A stretch of 64,000 nucleotides of DNA, from assembly GCA_028751875.1 (NCBI GenBank), contig CM054144.1:14690132-14754131 (forward strand), written 5' to 3'. The notes under the pieces are model-generated. The model did not search any database. It worked only from the letters and a program-made list of their open reading frames with translations, and was not told where the DNA came from. Made by a program: the position numbers and the translations under genes. Source of the stretch: Rapana venosa. Lineage: Eukaryota > Mollusca > Gastropoda > Neogastropoda > Muricidae. This document shows positions 1-11,755 of this stretch, one piece after another. How positions within the stretch are numbered: position 1 is the stretch's first letter; each line of letters starts with the position of its first letter.

Positions 1-756
1 ACATCAGGGAAATACATTAAGTTCTCATTATTAATGTATATGTCACTGATATAGTTCAATATAATGATGAGAAAGATCGCCATATATAACCGCAAAAGAC
101 AGAATTCCTTGTTTACTCTATGCTGATGACTGGCATTGCTATCAACAACCAAATAGGTCTTCAACTAAACTGAACAAACTGCAAGAATACTGTTCTAATT
201 GGGGTTTAAAGATAACAAACAAAAACAAAGGTAATAGTCTTTACGAGATCACCCTCCTAAAAATCCCAATTCAATTTTAAATTGGAGAGCATGTAATTGA
301 AACAGTAGAAAACTTATAAATATCTAGGTGTCGTTTTTCATCAGAACGGGAAATTTCAAGCAACACAAGACATTTAGTAAAACAAAGCAACAAAGCAATA
401 TACGCCTTTAAAGAGCAATTCATGGACAAATTTAAAGACTACTATAAAATGCGTTTATTTCGACTCACTGATAACCCTGTTTTAACCTATGGAGCAGAAG
501 TTTGGTTTCCTTTTTGTTTTAATGGGGAGACAGAGTTTCATATTGATAAACTGTTCAAGGCATGCTTATCCAATCAGTTTTTGTATGAGAATTTCCATGT
601 AAAATTTTGTAAACAAATGATAGGAGTTCATAAAAAAGCATTAGTACTACTCACTTTGGGTGAATTAGGGAGATTTCCACTGACCCTTAAAATCATATGC
701 CAGATAATATCCTTTTGGATTCATTTGACAGAATCAAAACCAGACTCTTATATTAG
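1..756 (+). mobile_element. Degenerate LINE reverse-transcriptase fragment, 5' half (split by nested insertion)
   Basis: Read with several frameshifts, this stretch gives a non-LTR reverse transcriptase. Around 180-330 it matches the part after the catalytic site (KLQEYCSNWGLKI-like, then a VENLKYLGVVF-like motif). At 422-760 it is open and contains PVLTYGAEVW. The copy is decayed and runs off the left edge. Frame and motifs resume at 4021, so this and 4012-4700 are two halves of one old element. The clade is probably CR1/jockey-like, uncertain. Confidence 0.75.
748..756. repeat. Target-site duplication (left copy) of the nested LINE
   Basis: TTATATTAG occurs here and again at 4012-4020, exactly bracketing the minus-strand LINE. 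Removing the insert and one copy restores the reading frame of the older LINE. Confidence 0.85.
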
Positions 757-3700
757 AATCATCATCATCATTAGCCATTACACCCAGCGGTGTGTAGGGC
801 AGCAACAAAGCGCTTCCACTCCTGCCTATTCTGGGCCAACCTAGTCACTGATCCCCAAGAGTGTTGCATGGCCTTCATCTCACTTTCTACAGTTCTTCTC
901 CACGTTGCTTTTGGTCTTCCTTTCTTTCTCCTTCCTTCTGGGGTCCAGTGCAATGCTGTTCTTGTGATTGACTGTGGGTCTCTTCGGAGGATGTGCCCAA
1001 TCCACTTCCCCGTCGTCTGGTGTTTATGGTTCCCATGTCTTATGCTGCATCTCGTAGTAGGTATGCATTGTGAGTTCTCTGGCCAAAAAAATCCGGAGAA
1101 ATTCTTCGCAGGCATATGGTTTGTGGAAGGATCGAAGTTGGTAAGATCCCTTTCCGTCATCCTCCAGCACTCAGAACCGTACAGGATGCGTAGACACTAC
1201 ACAGCTCTGGTATAGCTTCAGCTTGGTGTTGGGCTGACTGAGTTGATCTCACAGAATATTGTTAATCTCCGCTGAATCAATTCCTGGCCTTGACCAGTCT
1301 GTTTGGGATGTCTTCTTTTGTGCCGCCCTTGGTGTTTTGATGATGCTGCCAAGGTATGTGAACTTGTCTGTCTGGGCGCAGGGTCAGTTCCATCACTTTC
1401 ACAGGGGCTGGGTTGCTGTTCACATTGAGCGACAGGTCTCCGTTTTCTTGGTGCTAATAACGAGCCCACCTGCCTGGTCCGAATGTTTGGAGTCGGATGG
1501 TTTTCTCCTGGATATGTTGGTTGTGTGTGGGAACAGCAGCGCCGGTCATCCGCAAAGTCAAGTTGTCTAGTGTGAATGGACAGTTTCCAGCGAATCCATA
1601 TTGGGGGTTGTCTTCTGTCGTCTTCTCATTCACCCAATTCAATGGCCAGATTGGAGAACTGCTGACTCACAATCCTAGTCTTATTCCAGTATTGACTTCG
1701 AAGACTGTGTTGCTATGGGCCCCAGAGCATCTGAAGTTGTCATAGAAGCTTTTTGCTAAGGTGTTCCAGTTTCGATGGGGATCCATAGTGTAGAAGGATA
1801 CTCCAAAGGCTTTGTCTCTGTGTATGGTCAATGCCTTTTCGAAGTCCACAAAATTCACATACAGTTGATTTGCAACTCTGTGCCTGTTCGAATGATGTTT
1901 CTGAGCGTGTATAATCTGGTCTATACATCCTCGTTGCTTCTGAAGACCGCCTCTTGTTTTTTCCTCAATGCTTGTCCACAAGCGTATGATATTTCTTCTG
2001 ATGATGACCTTGGCCAGTTGTCTTGCTGGGCACAGACTAAAGATGATTTCCCTCAGTTGTTGCATTGCTCTGGGGTTCCTTTCTTGGGATTGTGACTATC
2101 ACTCCTGTGGTCCATTCATTCAGGTACTTTTGCGTTCTTCCATGCAGCTGTGAACAGTGTTGCAGTATATTAGCTGCTTGTTCAGATCTGCTTGAACAGT
2201 CGGCACCAAGGTTTGTCCTGGCATTGGTGACTTGCCGTTCTTGAGAGTCTTTGATGGCAGCCACTATCTCTTCCTTTGTTGGGGGGTTAGACTGTCAATG
2301 TCTAAGTCTTTTGTAGCTTCTGGGATGTCGGCTGTTTCTCGTCAGGTGGTGGTCGGTTTTGAGAACTTCCTGGAAAGTGGTCAGGGCCCCTTCTTTCTTC
2401 TCTTGCTTTTATCTGTAGTTCATCAGTTTCCCTTTGTTCTGGTCCTGATTGGTCCCAAGCGACTCCTCTTAAATTTGTTGCTATTTTCTTGGTGATCTTG
2501 TAGGACTCTCCCTTGCTCTCCTTGGCCGCCGCTCTTCTGCCTCGGCTGCCAAGCTGGGTCCATGGCTTCTCTCTTGTCACGGCGTGCGAGTCTCTTCACT
2601 TTCTGTGTGCCTCTCGTACAAACTCTTCCGGCCTCTCTCGTAGCCGTGGTGACTTTACTTGCAGAAGAAGTCCTCTCTTGGTCTCTCTTCTTTCTTTGAT
2701 GGCCATCGAGAGGTCTCTTGTTGGATCCAGTCTTGTTGGTTTTTCTTTTGATGGGCCGCATGTTGTCCTTGCTGCTTCTCAGTGTTACAGTTTACAGATT
2801 GCTTCCATGTCGAATCTATGTTCATGCTGTTCTGTATGTTCTGCAGGATGTGGAATCTGTTTCCTCAGATCGTGACGAATGCTGACTTCACGTTGGTTGT
2901 CTCTCAATCGCTGGGTATCAAATCGCGCTTTGATGGATGGTCTTGTGTTTTTTTTCAGTTTCATCTGGATGTTGCTGTCACCAGGTGATGGATGCTTCCG
3001 ACATCCGCACCTTCGCTTGGTTCTCACATCAGAAGAGAATCTTCTCCACTTACCATTAATTCATCAGATTGGTCAAATCTGTTAATCATCTCCCATTCGC
3101 GACGCCCAGTCAGCTTGTGGATGTCCGGTGCGGGAATAGGGTCCCTCCTATCATAATTGTTAATGGCGCAGAACTCCCACAGGTTCTTCCCCACCCCCCG
3201 TTGTCATTTCTGTTCCCAACCCCATGTTTGCCCTGACTCTCTCATAGTCGGGTGGTTGTCACTTCCGTCCTTGGCATTGAGTCCCCAATGTATGACGATG
3301 AGGTATGGCGGTGGGGCTTTCTCTGTCTCTGTCTGCAGTGGTGGTAGATGTCATCTTTGCTTCATAGGTTGCTGTTGTTGGTTGTGTGCGTAGCCACTGG
3401 ATGATGGTTGATGTTGATGTGCCTTCCCTTCAATCTCGCATCATTAGTTGCTGTTGCTGGGCTTCCACTCATAGGCATCGCTCAACGCCTTTCTGGAGGA
3501 TGATGGCAACTCCCTCGTGGTGTGGTCGTCATCTCTCCAGAGTAGTGGACGGTTTCTCCGGTGGTGGTTCTCATTCTCCCAGATCAGTCTATCTCTCTCG
3601 CTTACTCTAGGGCATGGAGGTTGAATCTTCTCTCTCTAATGATACCTGTGCCAGCTGCCCGTCTATACATCGTCCTCACGTTCCCAATGTACTAGTCTGT

Positions 3701-4011
3701 TCTCTAGTTTTGGTGGTGTTAAGGTCTTCCTTATCATGCTGGTAGCTTCCTCTTGGCTTTGGCCAAACAGCATTCATGACGAGTCTCACTGGATGGGGGT
3801 CATTCGAACGCAAAAGTATATGTTTTCTTTGTTGCTGTTTTCTGTAACTGCTCTTTTTTTACGGGACAGGGTTGTTAGCCCTGTGCCAAAACCCCACCCC
3901 TGGTGGAAGGGTTCCACATTAGTCGCTCTTATGACATGCCTGTGGGAGGGCAGGGATCTATTTCTTGCAATGCTCGCTTTGTAACGCATACCCAGGGAGA
4001 GTCCCAAGGGG
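757..4011 (-). mobile_element. RTE-like LINE, near full length but decayed, nested in an older LINE
   Basis: About 3.25 kb, the usual size of RTE-type elements. Reading the minus strand from 4011: a short leader segment (3786-4007 is open), an endonuclease start near 3690 with a TMYRR-like motif, a long frameshifted middle, a reverse-transcriptase block at about 1670-2065 containing KQRGCIDQI and NQLYVNFVDFEKA, the catalytic FADD at 1545-1556, and a C-terminus at 771-1160 with KWIGHILRRDPQSITRTAL and RRKKGRPKATWRRTVESEM. It ends at an (ATC)n-type tail at 757-770, as RTE elements do. Many frameshifts and stops make it inactive. Confidence 0.85.
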
Positions 4012-4710
4012 TTATATTAGGATAGTTTCCGATTTTTGTATAAGAAATAATACATACGATCAAATGGATATAAACACAGTGATAAATATTCTGTACACAA
4101 TTGGATTCAAAACATTTCTGGAAAGAAAAAGCACTTTATGTTCATCGGGTGAGTTATGCCTGTTAGAAGAAATCTTGGGACATGTATAAAACATTTTGGA
4201 TCTACAAAAGAAAGCGTTTGCAAAACTAAAATTTTATGATTTTGCTACCAAGAAGTACAGTTTGGAAACCATTACTTAGAAAACAATGAAAAAAAAACTC
4301 ATAAAAAGACTATTTAAATTTCCAAAAGTGTAAAATTTTTAATGTTAAGAAAGGGAAAACACCAAAATATACCAAAAGGGCAAAAAAATGACACTGTAAA
4401 AAAAATTGAAGAAAATTTTCTTTTATTGATAAATGCTTTTTAATGTGAACTCAAAAATAATTGTTTTTAAAAAATAAAACAAAAAGACAAAGAACGAAAA
4501 AACGGTAAAAAAATCAAGTGCATAATCACAGTTGATATATATCAACGATTCATCAATATGTGTATGATTTTTGAAAAGAGAAAAAAAGAGAGTAAAATAA
4601 ACAGTTTTTTAGTGTACATCATTTTTTAGCCAAAAATAAATAATTAAGTTGATGTTTTGTTGTGTAAAATAAGCTAAAATTTTTTAAATGGCAATAAAAT
4701 AACTGAATCA
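4012..4710 (+). mobile_element. Continuation of the old plus-strand LINE (3' half)
   Basis: Starting from the second TTATATTAG copy, the frame continues the coding trace broken at 756 (DINTVINILYTIGFKTFLER), then decays into A/T-rich sequence with stops. The stretch from about 4280 on holds no recognisable protein and ends near an AATCAATCAATCA run before the (CA)n tract. Confidence 0.65.
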
Positions 4711-4716
4711 ATCAAT

Positions 4717-4960
4717 CACACACACACACCACGCACACACCACAAAAAAAACACACACACACACACACACACAACACACACACACACCAAAACACCCACA
4801 CACACACACACCACAAGAGAGAAAGTTAAGGGGTGTGTGTGTGTGGTGGGGGTGGAAAAGAGAGAGAAAGAGAAGAGAGGGAGAGAGAGAGAGGAGAGAG
4901 AGGGGAGGGGGAGAAGGAAGAGAGAAGGAGGCAGGGGGAGAGAGGGGGGTCTTTTTGCTC
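4717..4960. repeat. Microsatellite block (CA)n, (GT)n, (GA)n
   Basis: Interrupted (CA)n at 4717-4813, a short (GT)n at 4832-4845, and purine-rich (GA)n to about 4950. Confidence 0.9.
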
Positions 4961-6240
4961 CAATCTTTTTTTTTCGCTGTTTGGGGAAAAGGGTGGAACG
5001 GGTTTTTGACGAAGGTCAAAAAAACCCTCCAAAAAAATGCGGGGTTGACAAGGTACACCGTCAGTTTCACATCTGTTCTGGCCCCTACACTTTCACCCCA
5101 CACCCACCTGTCAGGGTTTTTTGTTCCTGTCGGGTTGGCAGAGTCTCTGCCTTTTGTCTTGCTTTTGCTCTCTCCCCCCCTCCGTCGCATACTTTGTCTC
5201 TGTCTCTTTTTTTCTCTGTTTCTCTGTCTCCCCTCCCTCCCACTCTCTCTCTTCTTATCCTTTTTCTTTCTTTCTGTCCCTTCCTCTCCTCGCCCCCTTT
5301 CCCCCTCTTTTTTCCCCCTCCTTCTCCTCCTCCCCGTCTCCTCTTTTTTTCAAGCTTCTTTGTTCCCCTTTTGTTGGTTTTTTTTTTGCCCCCTCCCTTT
5401 CCCCCTTCCCTTCCTATTTCTCCCTTTCCCTTCACTTCTTCTTTCCTCTTTTCTCCTTCTTCTCTTCTAAAAAAAACAAAAAAAATAAAAAAAATTTCAA
5501 CAAAAAAAAAAAAGAGGCCGCGGACAACAAAAGCCGCACGACCAAAACGAGGGGGGAAAGTAAAGATTAGGGAAATAATCCTGTTCTATCCAAAAGGGGG
5601 TTTAAACATGGACCTGTCTGAATTTTTCCTGGTAGCCGGGGAAGGAGGGGGGATTGATCTAAGAATTTCTGGCAAAGGGTGCGGAGCTTTGGGGCCCCAA
5701 CAGTAAAAACTGAACGGACGACCATAAATAATAAAAAGCGTTGTTTTAATGTTTTCGGTTTTTATACCTTTTCTTTCTTGCTCTTCTTGTCTTGTTCTTC
5801 TTCTCCCCCCCCCCCCCCCCCCCCCCTCCTCCTTTTTCTTTTTTTCCTTTTAAAAAAAACCCCTTTCCTTCTTCTTCTTCTTCTTTTCTTCTTTTCTTCT
5901 TCTTTTCTTCTTCTTCTTCTTAATATCGTTTTCGTCGCGAACGATTGGACGCTACATTGTGTTTTTTCAAATACAAGATGTGTTTTCTTCCGTTTTCGCC
6001 TGACAATCAATCCCCACATCGACTTTGGGCGGGGGGAAACACGTTTTTCTTTAATTTTGGTGGAAAATAAGGGGAAAAGTAGGGAAAGAATGCAGAAAAT
6101 AGACAGAAGGAGGAGATAACTGGGAAAAGAAAAAGGCAGAAAAAAAAGAGAGGGGGAGAAAAAAAAGGGAATCCCACACAGAAATTTTCCCGAAGGTGGG
6201 GGTCTACTTACCTTTACTCCCCACGGATAAACCCTATATC
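4960..6240. other. Low-complexity, homopolymer-rich sequence; no gene seen
   Basis: A polypyrimidine stretch (5165-5470), A runs, poly(C) at 5806-5826, and (CTT)n at 5868-5922 with little normal sequence between. Around 6065-6210 a purine-rich stretch resembles the repeat also seen at 58140-58300. The density of homopolymer runs suggests poor base calling. The long open frames here are composition artefacts. Confidence 0.6.
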
Positions 6241-6539
6241 TAATTGTCCTATCGCCAGTTCAGTTCAAGGTTTCAACTGCTCCCTTCACACTACGTTATA
6301 AGTTCATACTATCCACGGGAATGTAACACTTCCCCAAACCCACCCCTCCCCCCCCCTAAATTTTTGTGCATAACACAACAGTTGAATACACAAACATGTG
6401 ACAGACAGAGCAGACAACATGCATATTCAATCTTCAGCGTGCGCAAAGGAACACTGGCATGTCTCTATACTGGTGTGAGCAAACCGCCATCAATAGAACG
6501 TGACATATTTGCTGCATCAGCAGCATAGCCATGACAAGC

Positions 6540-6700
6540 TTAAAGCTCACATGCTGCTCATTTTCAAAAGACATCATATCCCCGAAGTCGGAATGCGGCT
6601 CTTAATGGTGGGTATACATGGTGGGTCGCATACGCAAAATGTCACGATTGGAGACCCAGGAGTTCCAGCCGAGGAACGAAAAAGAAGAAACAAAAAGAGA
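6540..6700 (+). repeat. Fragment of a tRNA-headed SINE (3' body only)
   Basis: The stretch CCCGAAGTCGGAATGCGGCT through CCAGCCGAGGAACG matches the 3' part of the element at 44463-44765, including the block before the GGAACAAAATC-like end. The promoter head is missing. 6240-6540 shows nothing recognisable. Confidence 0.55.
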
Positions 6701-6711
6701 TCATTACCATG

Positions 6712-6985
6712 ACATCATCATCACCATCAGCCCCGTGACCTTGGCGGTCGTGGAGGAGACACGAAAGACGATGCCGTGGTAAGCCTCCTCCATCCATCTC
6801 GGTCCTCGGCTCTGCGCAGTAGTGCCGAGTCATTCATCCTGGTCCATTCTCTGATGTTGTCCATCCATGACTTGTTCTGTCTTCCCCTCTTTCTGCCACC
6901 TTCGAGTGTTTCCTGCAGTACTGTTTTTGGCAGAGTGTTGTGGCAGGTGACATGGCCGAACCATGTCAACCATGACAACTGATGG
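6712..6985 (-). mobile_element. LINE 3' end remnant (RTE-like)
   Basis: Minus-strand open stretch with WFGHVTCHNTLPKTVLQETL, GGRKRGRQNKSWMDNIREWT and AEDRDGWRRLTTASSF, the extreme C-terminus of RTE-type reverse transcriptases. The rest of the element is absent. A decayed relative lies on the plus strand at about 60455-60690. Confidence 0.8.
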
Positions 6986-7289
6986 ACAAATTATAGTGTT
7001 TGTCGTCTTATATAAACAAATAGTGTTTGTCATCTTATACCAAAACTCTATACTGTACTTGGTCTGTTTGTTTGACTGTTCGCTTATTTTGCTATTCCTT
7101 TGTTTACTTGCTTATGGCTTTATCCCGTTTTTAAATTCTTTTCTTCGTCAAACAAACAGACAAACAACACACCAACAAACAAATACCCCCCACCCCCACC
7201 CCAGCAAAAACAGTGACATTATCAACAAACAACCTTTAAACGCTGAGAGACCCGAGAACTATATCATGACGTTTAAAGGAAAGGTGATC

Positions 7290-7487
7290 CCATAACCAAT
7301 TGGGACGAAGGTGCCCAGAGACCTCACTTCCTTGGGCCACATTATTATTGAACGCCCATCTCCTCCCCTCGCTGCTTTACATTCCCATCTCAAAGGAGGG
7401 CGGGTACCCTTTCAGCTGGGTAAATTGGGGACTTGTAATGAAGCCTGGGGGAGCAAGTCACCCATCCACTTGGTTCAACTGGTTCAC
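7290..7487 (-). mobile_element. SINE with 5S-like region, 3' body (split by LINE insertion)
   Basis: Minus strand: AAGTGGATGGGTGACT, then the body shared with 14520-14810, 55490-55690 and 61953-62240. The promoter head in the same orientation lies at 9455-9526, on the other side of the LINE copy. Confidence 0.65.
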
Positions 7488-7489
7488 GG

Positions 7490-9455
7490 TCCCTTAACCC
7501 GCCAGTCGTAAGGGCGCTGCATGGGGACGAGCGTGGACCACTCTCCACTAGCGCGGGTCGTGGGCATGCGGGGTGACACTGAGTCCACCCCGTCCAACCC
7601 ACGGATTCGTCGCCCACTTTCCCTCTGTCTGCCCTCTCCTCTCCCCCTGGACGTTCCTTGCAGAGTCCTTTCAAGCCTCTGAGCGTTTACGTGCCATCCC
7701 ATCTGATTTCCTCTTTTTTTGGGCCTGGTAAGTAGGTCTTAAACATCCCGCACTTGTTGAGTGATCATTCTGCAACTTCATGTTGTGACATGGTCCTTGT
7801 ATGGAGCCAAAGGACCTTCTGAGCATCCCCATTTCTACTGCTTGGATCCTCCTTGTAGGTCTGGTTCAGTGTCCATGCCTCACATGCCGAAAGCATGATT
7901 GAGGGATAGCGCGTTAGAAAACTTAACCTTGGTTTCGAGAGATGTTTCTGTCTCTCCATATGGTCCTCAGTTTTTGCCATTGCTGCTGCTGTTTGTGCCG
8001 CTCTTGCTAGGGTTTCGGTCTTCGATCCCTCCTCACTTAGATGGCTCCAAGGGACTTGAAATGGTCAACTGTCTCCAGTTTTTTCCGCTGAGAGTGATCT
8101 TGGGGTGATTGGCTGGCACTGTTGACATAGCTTGGTTTTCCGGCGCTGATTTCCATGCCGGGAATCGTGAGGGAATTTCGTCCGTTGCTTCACTAGGTTG
8201 GCCAGTTCCTCTTTATTTCCTGCCAAACCGTCAAAGTCATCGGCAAACCTGAGGTTGGTGATTGTTCGCCCTCCAATGCTGACTGTGCCTGTGTGGTCTT
8301 CCAAGGCGTCAGTCATGATCGTTCGAGGAAAATGTTAAACAGTGTCGGCGACAGCAGACATCCCTGTCGGGCCCCAACTGAGGTACGGAACCATTTTCCC
8401 CCACCGTGCCCTGTACAGTACTGCATGGTGGCCTTTGAGTAGAGTTCTTGATGGTTGGATCAGCTTCTGGCCCATGTTGAATTGTTCATGGTGGCCCACA
8501 GAGCGTCATGCCATACCTATCGAAGGCTTCTTAAAGTCAATGAAGACGTGGAAGATGTCTTTTTGATGTTGGCTGTATTTCTCAAAACAGAACCCTCAGT
8601 TGAATATCTGTTCGTGGTGCTTCTATTTGGGCGAAAAAAAGGCCTGCTCTTCGCGATGATCTCTTTTGCCTGTTTTCAGCCCTTTTAGGGTCACTTTCAG
8701 CAGACTTTACGGGGATGACTTTTGAGCTGATTGTCCCCGTAGTTTTGGCAACTGCTGGGGATTTCCTTTCTTGGGAAGTGATGATGATTTATTGGTCCCT
8801 GGGGTAGGCACTCTCAGGTCTGCCAGATCTTGTTTCAGATACTTGTAAGATTTCTGTCACTGCTTCTCCCCCCTTTGGATCAGCTCTACTGGATTTGTCG
8901 ATTCCTGCTGATTTTTCCTTTCTCAGCGATCTAATTTGCTACTTCTACTTCCCGCGTAGAATTGGGAAGTTGTCTTTTTCGATAGGCTTGGCTTGCAAGT
9001 ACGCTGGGGGCGCCTAGCGGCTGATGTTGTAAAAGTTCGGAACAGTATTCCGCCATCTGCCAACGATTTCCTTCTTTTCTGTTAGGCAATTCCCTTCTTT
9101 CCTGGATGTTACGACTCTTGCCTGTTTCTGTTTGGGGAGCTTCTTTCCAATCTGTAGCTCTTCTGCTATTATTTTTTCAGGCCCTCTCGATTTCTGTACA
9201 TTGCTTCTCTATCCATTCCTCCTTGGTCTTCCTCAATGTCTCTCCTGATCTCTTGTTTACTCTCTTACTCTACCTCCTTAGTGTTTCTTGCTCTTCTCAG
9301 GCTCGCTTTTTTCACACTAATCAAATTTCATCTGTGACCCATGGTTGTGTTTTTTCCGGCGATTTTGCCAAGGATATGCATGCTGTCCTCAGCCATCACT
9401 GGTGTTAAAACTGTGGTCATCGTTTCGCATCGTTCTTCAAGAGAATCCACAATGG
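7490..9455 (-). mobile_element. RTE-like LINE copy, 5' truncated and frameshifted, inside a SINE
   Basis: Minus strand. The order from 9455 down is: the linker after the endonuclease (SLEERCET- and NTTMGHR-like), the start of the reverse transcriptase, the VGxRQGC equivalent near 8380, FADDFDGLAG at about 8220-8250 (the catalytic codons lie at 8236-8247), then a C-terminus parallel to the copy at 34631-35569. Both copies contain MTDALEDHTGTVSIGGRTIT. Numerous small indels break the frame. Confidence 0.8.
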
Positions 9456-9526
9456 AGACCACCTCAATTCTGCGTAACCTTTGCTTGAAAGGAATGCTCA
9501 GACCACTGAGCTGATCCCGTCCCCGA
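9455..9526 (-). mobile_element. Promoter head of the split SINE
   Basis: Minus strand: GGGGACGGGATCAGCTCAGTGGTCTGAGCATT, a tRNA A-box-like start, then AAAGGTTACGCAGAATTGAG, like the 5S-similar block of the intact copies at 61953 and 14810. It stops where the LINE copy begins. Confidence 0.6.
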
Positions 9527-9591
9527 TAAGCGTTAGGCCAGTCCTAAATCCTGATTCATTAACTGCACAAAATGATACATGATATCATTTG

Positions 9592-9738
9592 AGCAAGAGA
9601 GAGAGAGAAGAAGAGAGAGAGAGAGAAGAGAGAAGAGAGAAGTACACACACAACACACACACCAAACAACGCACGCACGCAGCATGCACGCACCACGCAC
9701 GCACGCACCACAACACACACACACACACACACACCACA
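9592..9738. repeat. Microsatellites (GA)n and (CA)n
   Basis: Interrupted (GA)n at 9592-9640 followed by (CA)n with CGCA interruptions. The stretch 9740-10480 shows no recognisable gene. A part at 9950-10090 faintly resembles the LINE 3' sequence near 19600-19740. Confidence 0.85.
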
Positions 9739-10479
9739 CGAATAACCAAAAAATCGAAGCAGTGATAGTACACAAGAAACCGACAAGAAACGGAGGGGAG
9801 AAGAAAAAATGTTTGCCAACTTAAAAGTCCTTACGCATGCCCCATCACAATGGCAACTCTATATCCTAACCATAACATATATCCGTGATCAGATTTGTTA
9901 GATTTCATATAATGTATACTCCATAACATTAACCCCGCCCCTTGTTCACCTGTCTCCATCGCCGCTCCCAAGGTAAGAGCACAGGGTACTGCCACCAGGA
10001 TTCGCCACACCTCTCCATCACCGCTAATTTTAACTATTTCCCATAGCCATCCCAGGCCAACGACCCCAATGTTGTTGATAATGTAGGATGTAGGTGGCAA
10101 AATTAACCGACAACCCCAATCATTGTGTGTCATACTGCAACATTTACTGGTAGAATTGTTTTGAAAGACTGATGTATCCATGGATAGTTTGAAAGATCAG
10201 TGCACTGGTCTTGCCTTAGAAGATCAGAGCTACCAGTTCAAAGTTTGTACTTAGATAAAATCAGGAGGAAGGACAGAGACGAGCATATACTAGGTTGTAA
10301 TGTGGACCAAACAGTAGATGCAATGTTTAGGTGTTCAGCAAATGCGCACTGGCATAATCAGAAGCACTTATTGTATCGTCCACTACAAACCACTTGAACA
10401 AATATTTTTCAGGTCATTGGTCCCAGTTGAGGCCGACAGTAAAATACGTTTCCTCGTTTCACTAACATAAAAACATACA

Positions 10480-10765
10480 GTCTTCTTCTTCTGAAGCTCA
10501 GACAGCAACTATTGTTGTCTGTCATATGAGCAAAAATGCTTTGCGCTTTCGTTAAGTGCCTGACAAGTCAGGCCCTGCGCATCCGACTTAAGCAATTTGA
10601 GAAAATTCTTATCTTTTTAAAGTCTTTCTGGGAAAATGCATTAGAATGGACCAAGAAGGTAGAAAACAGATTTAGAGGTGACATGAAAAGTAACAAGACA
10701 GTAATAAAGAGAGGGATAGAAAAGGCTGACTTAGAGAGTTGCCAATTTTGCACGACTCCATAGGC
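10480..10765 (+). repeat. Unclassified interspersed repeat (TCAGACAGCAAC family)
   Basis: A (CTT)n run, then CTCAGACAGCAAC..TTGTCTGTCAT, CTGACAAGTCAGGCC.TGCGCATC, then AAGTCTTTCTGGGAAA and GAATGGACCAAGAAGG. The same order occurs at 57940-58340, and the first block alone at 49505-49640. No coding or promoter features are evident. Confidence 0.65.
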
Positions 10766-10769
10766 TTAC

Positions 10770-11510
10770 TGCAAATGGAACGACAGATTTTCGATACAAA
10801 TTTTTGCTACATATCGTTGTAATACGCTTTAGGTCTTCGTCTGTGATATGAGTACGTGTTTGATGTTGGTCCAGAAATAAGATCTAGGAAAGAATCGGCA
10901 CCTCAGCCGTGCACTATATAAAACAAGCTGAATACGTTTGTCTAGTTTTCTTTGGGTTTGGGTTTCTTTTCTCAGAATGCAGAATTGTGGCTTTTAACAT
11001 ATTTTTTCTTAACTTGTCCTACAAACAATTCCAACAATGAATGTAACCGCCTCAAAATGTAAGGTTTCCAAAGAATTCGATGCATTTCTGTGCAATTAAT
11101 TCTAACAACAGAAGCATTATTTAAGTGCAGAAGTAAAAAACTATTTGTACATCATTACAAAAACCTTTCGGTAAGCTGCTTATTTGGTATACTTTTTCCA
11201 GGCAACACCAGAACAGTATTAACAATACCTTTGATGTGCATACTTCCTATTCAGTTATTTTGTAGTACTTAGTGTTTGTAAAAAAATTGCAGATATGTTA
11301 ATCCAAATGATGCGTGAGCGCGTGCAACAGACCATCATGCAAATAGTCTGGGATGCAGAAGACAGGGCAGAGCAAATGGGTGGGCAACATTACTAAATGA
11401 GTAAACAAATCAAAAAATACAAGAGCTTTGCTGACACCCAGCATTGACACAGGACCGCCTCAAATGGGAAACGTTGGTATGCATCGCTCCCATGACAACT
11501 CTCAGGAATG
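10770..11510. other. No gene or repeat recognised
   Basis: AT-leaning unique-looking sequence without convincing coding potential or structure. Confidence 0.5.
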
Positions 11511-11514
11511 GTTT

Positions 11515-11755
11515 AGTGTAGTGTAGTGTAGTGAAGACTCGTGTGGTGTTGTGTAGTGTAGTGTGGTGTCGTGTAGTATTGTGTTGTGTTGTATAGCCTC
11601 GTGTGGTGTTATGTGGTGTAGCGTAGTGTAACGTAATTTAGTGTAATATATCGTAGTGTAGCGTAGAGTATTGTGGCGTAGTGTAGTGTAGAATCGTGTA
11701 GTTTCGTGTGGGGTTGTGTAGAGTAGTGTGGTTTGATTTTGTTGGTGTAGTGTTT
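11515..11755 (+). repeat. Degenerate GTGTA pentanucleotide tandem array
   Basis: Imperfect repeats of the GTGTAGTGTA type, with GTGTGGTGTT variants, for about 240 bp. Similar short arrays occur at 30690-30730 and 45619-45755. Confidence 0.85.

Noticed and set aside
3157..3610. Plus-strand open frames in the 3.1-3.6 kb region
   Set aside because: They are antisense of the minus-strand RTE-like LINE and carry no recognisable domain.
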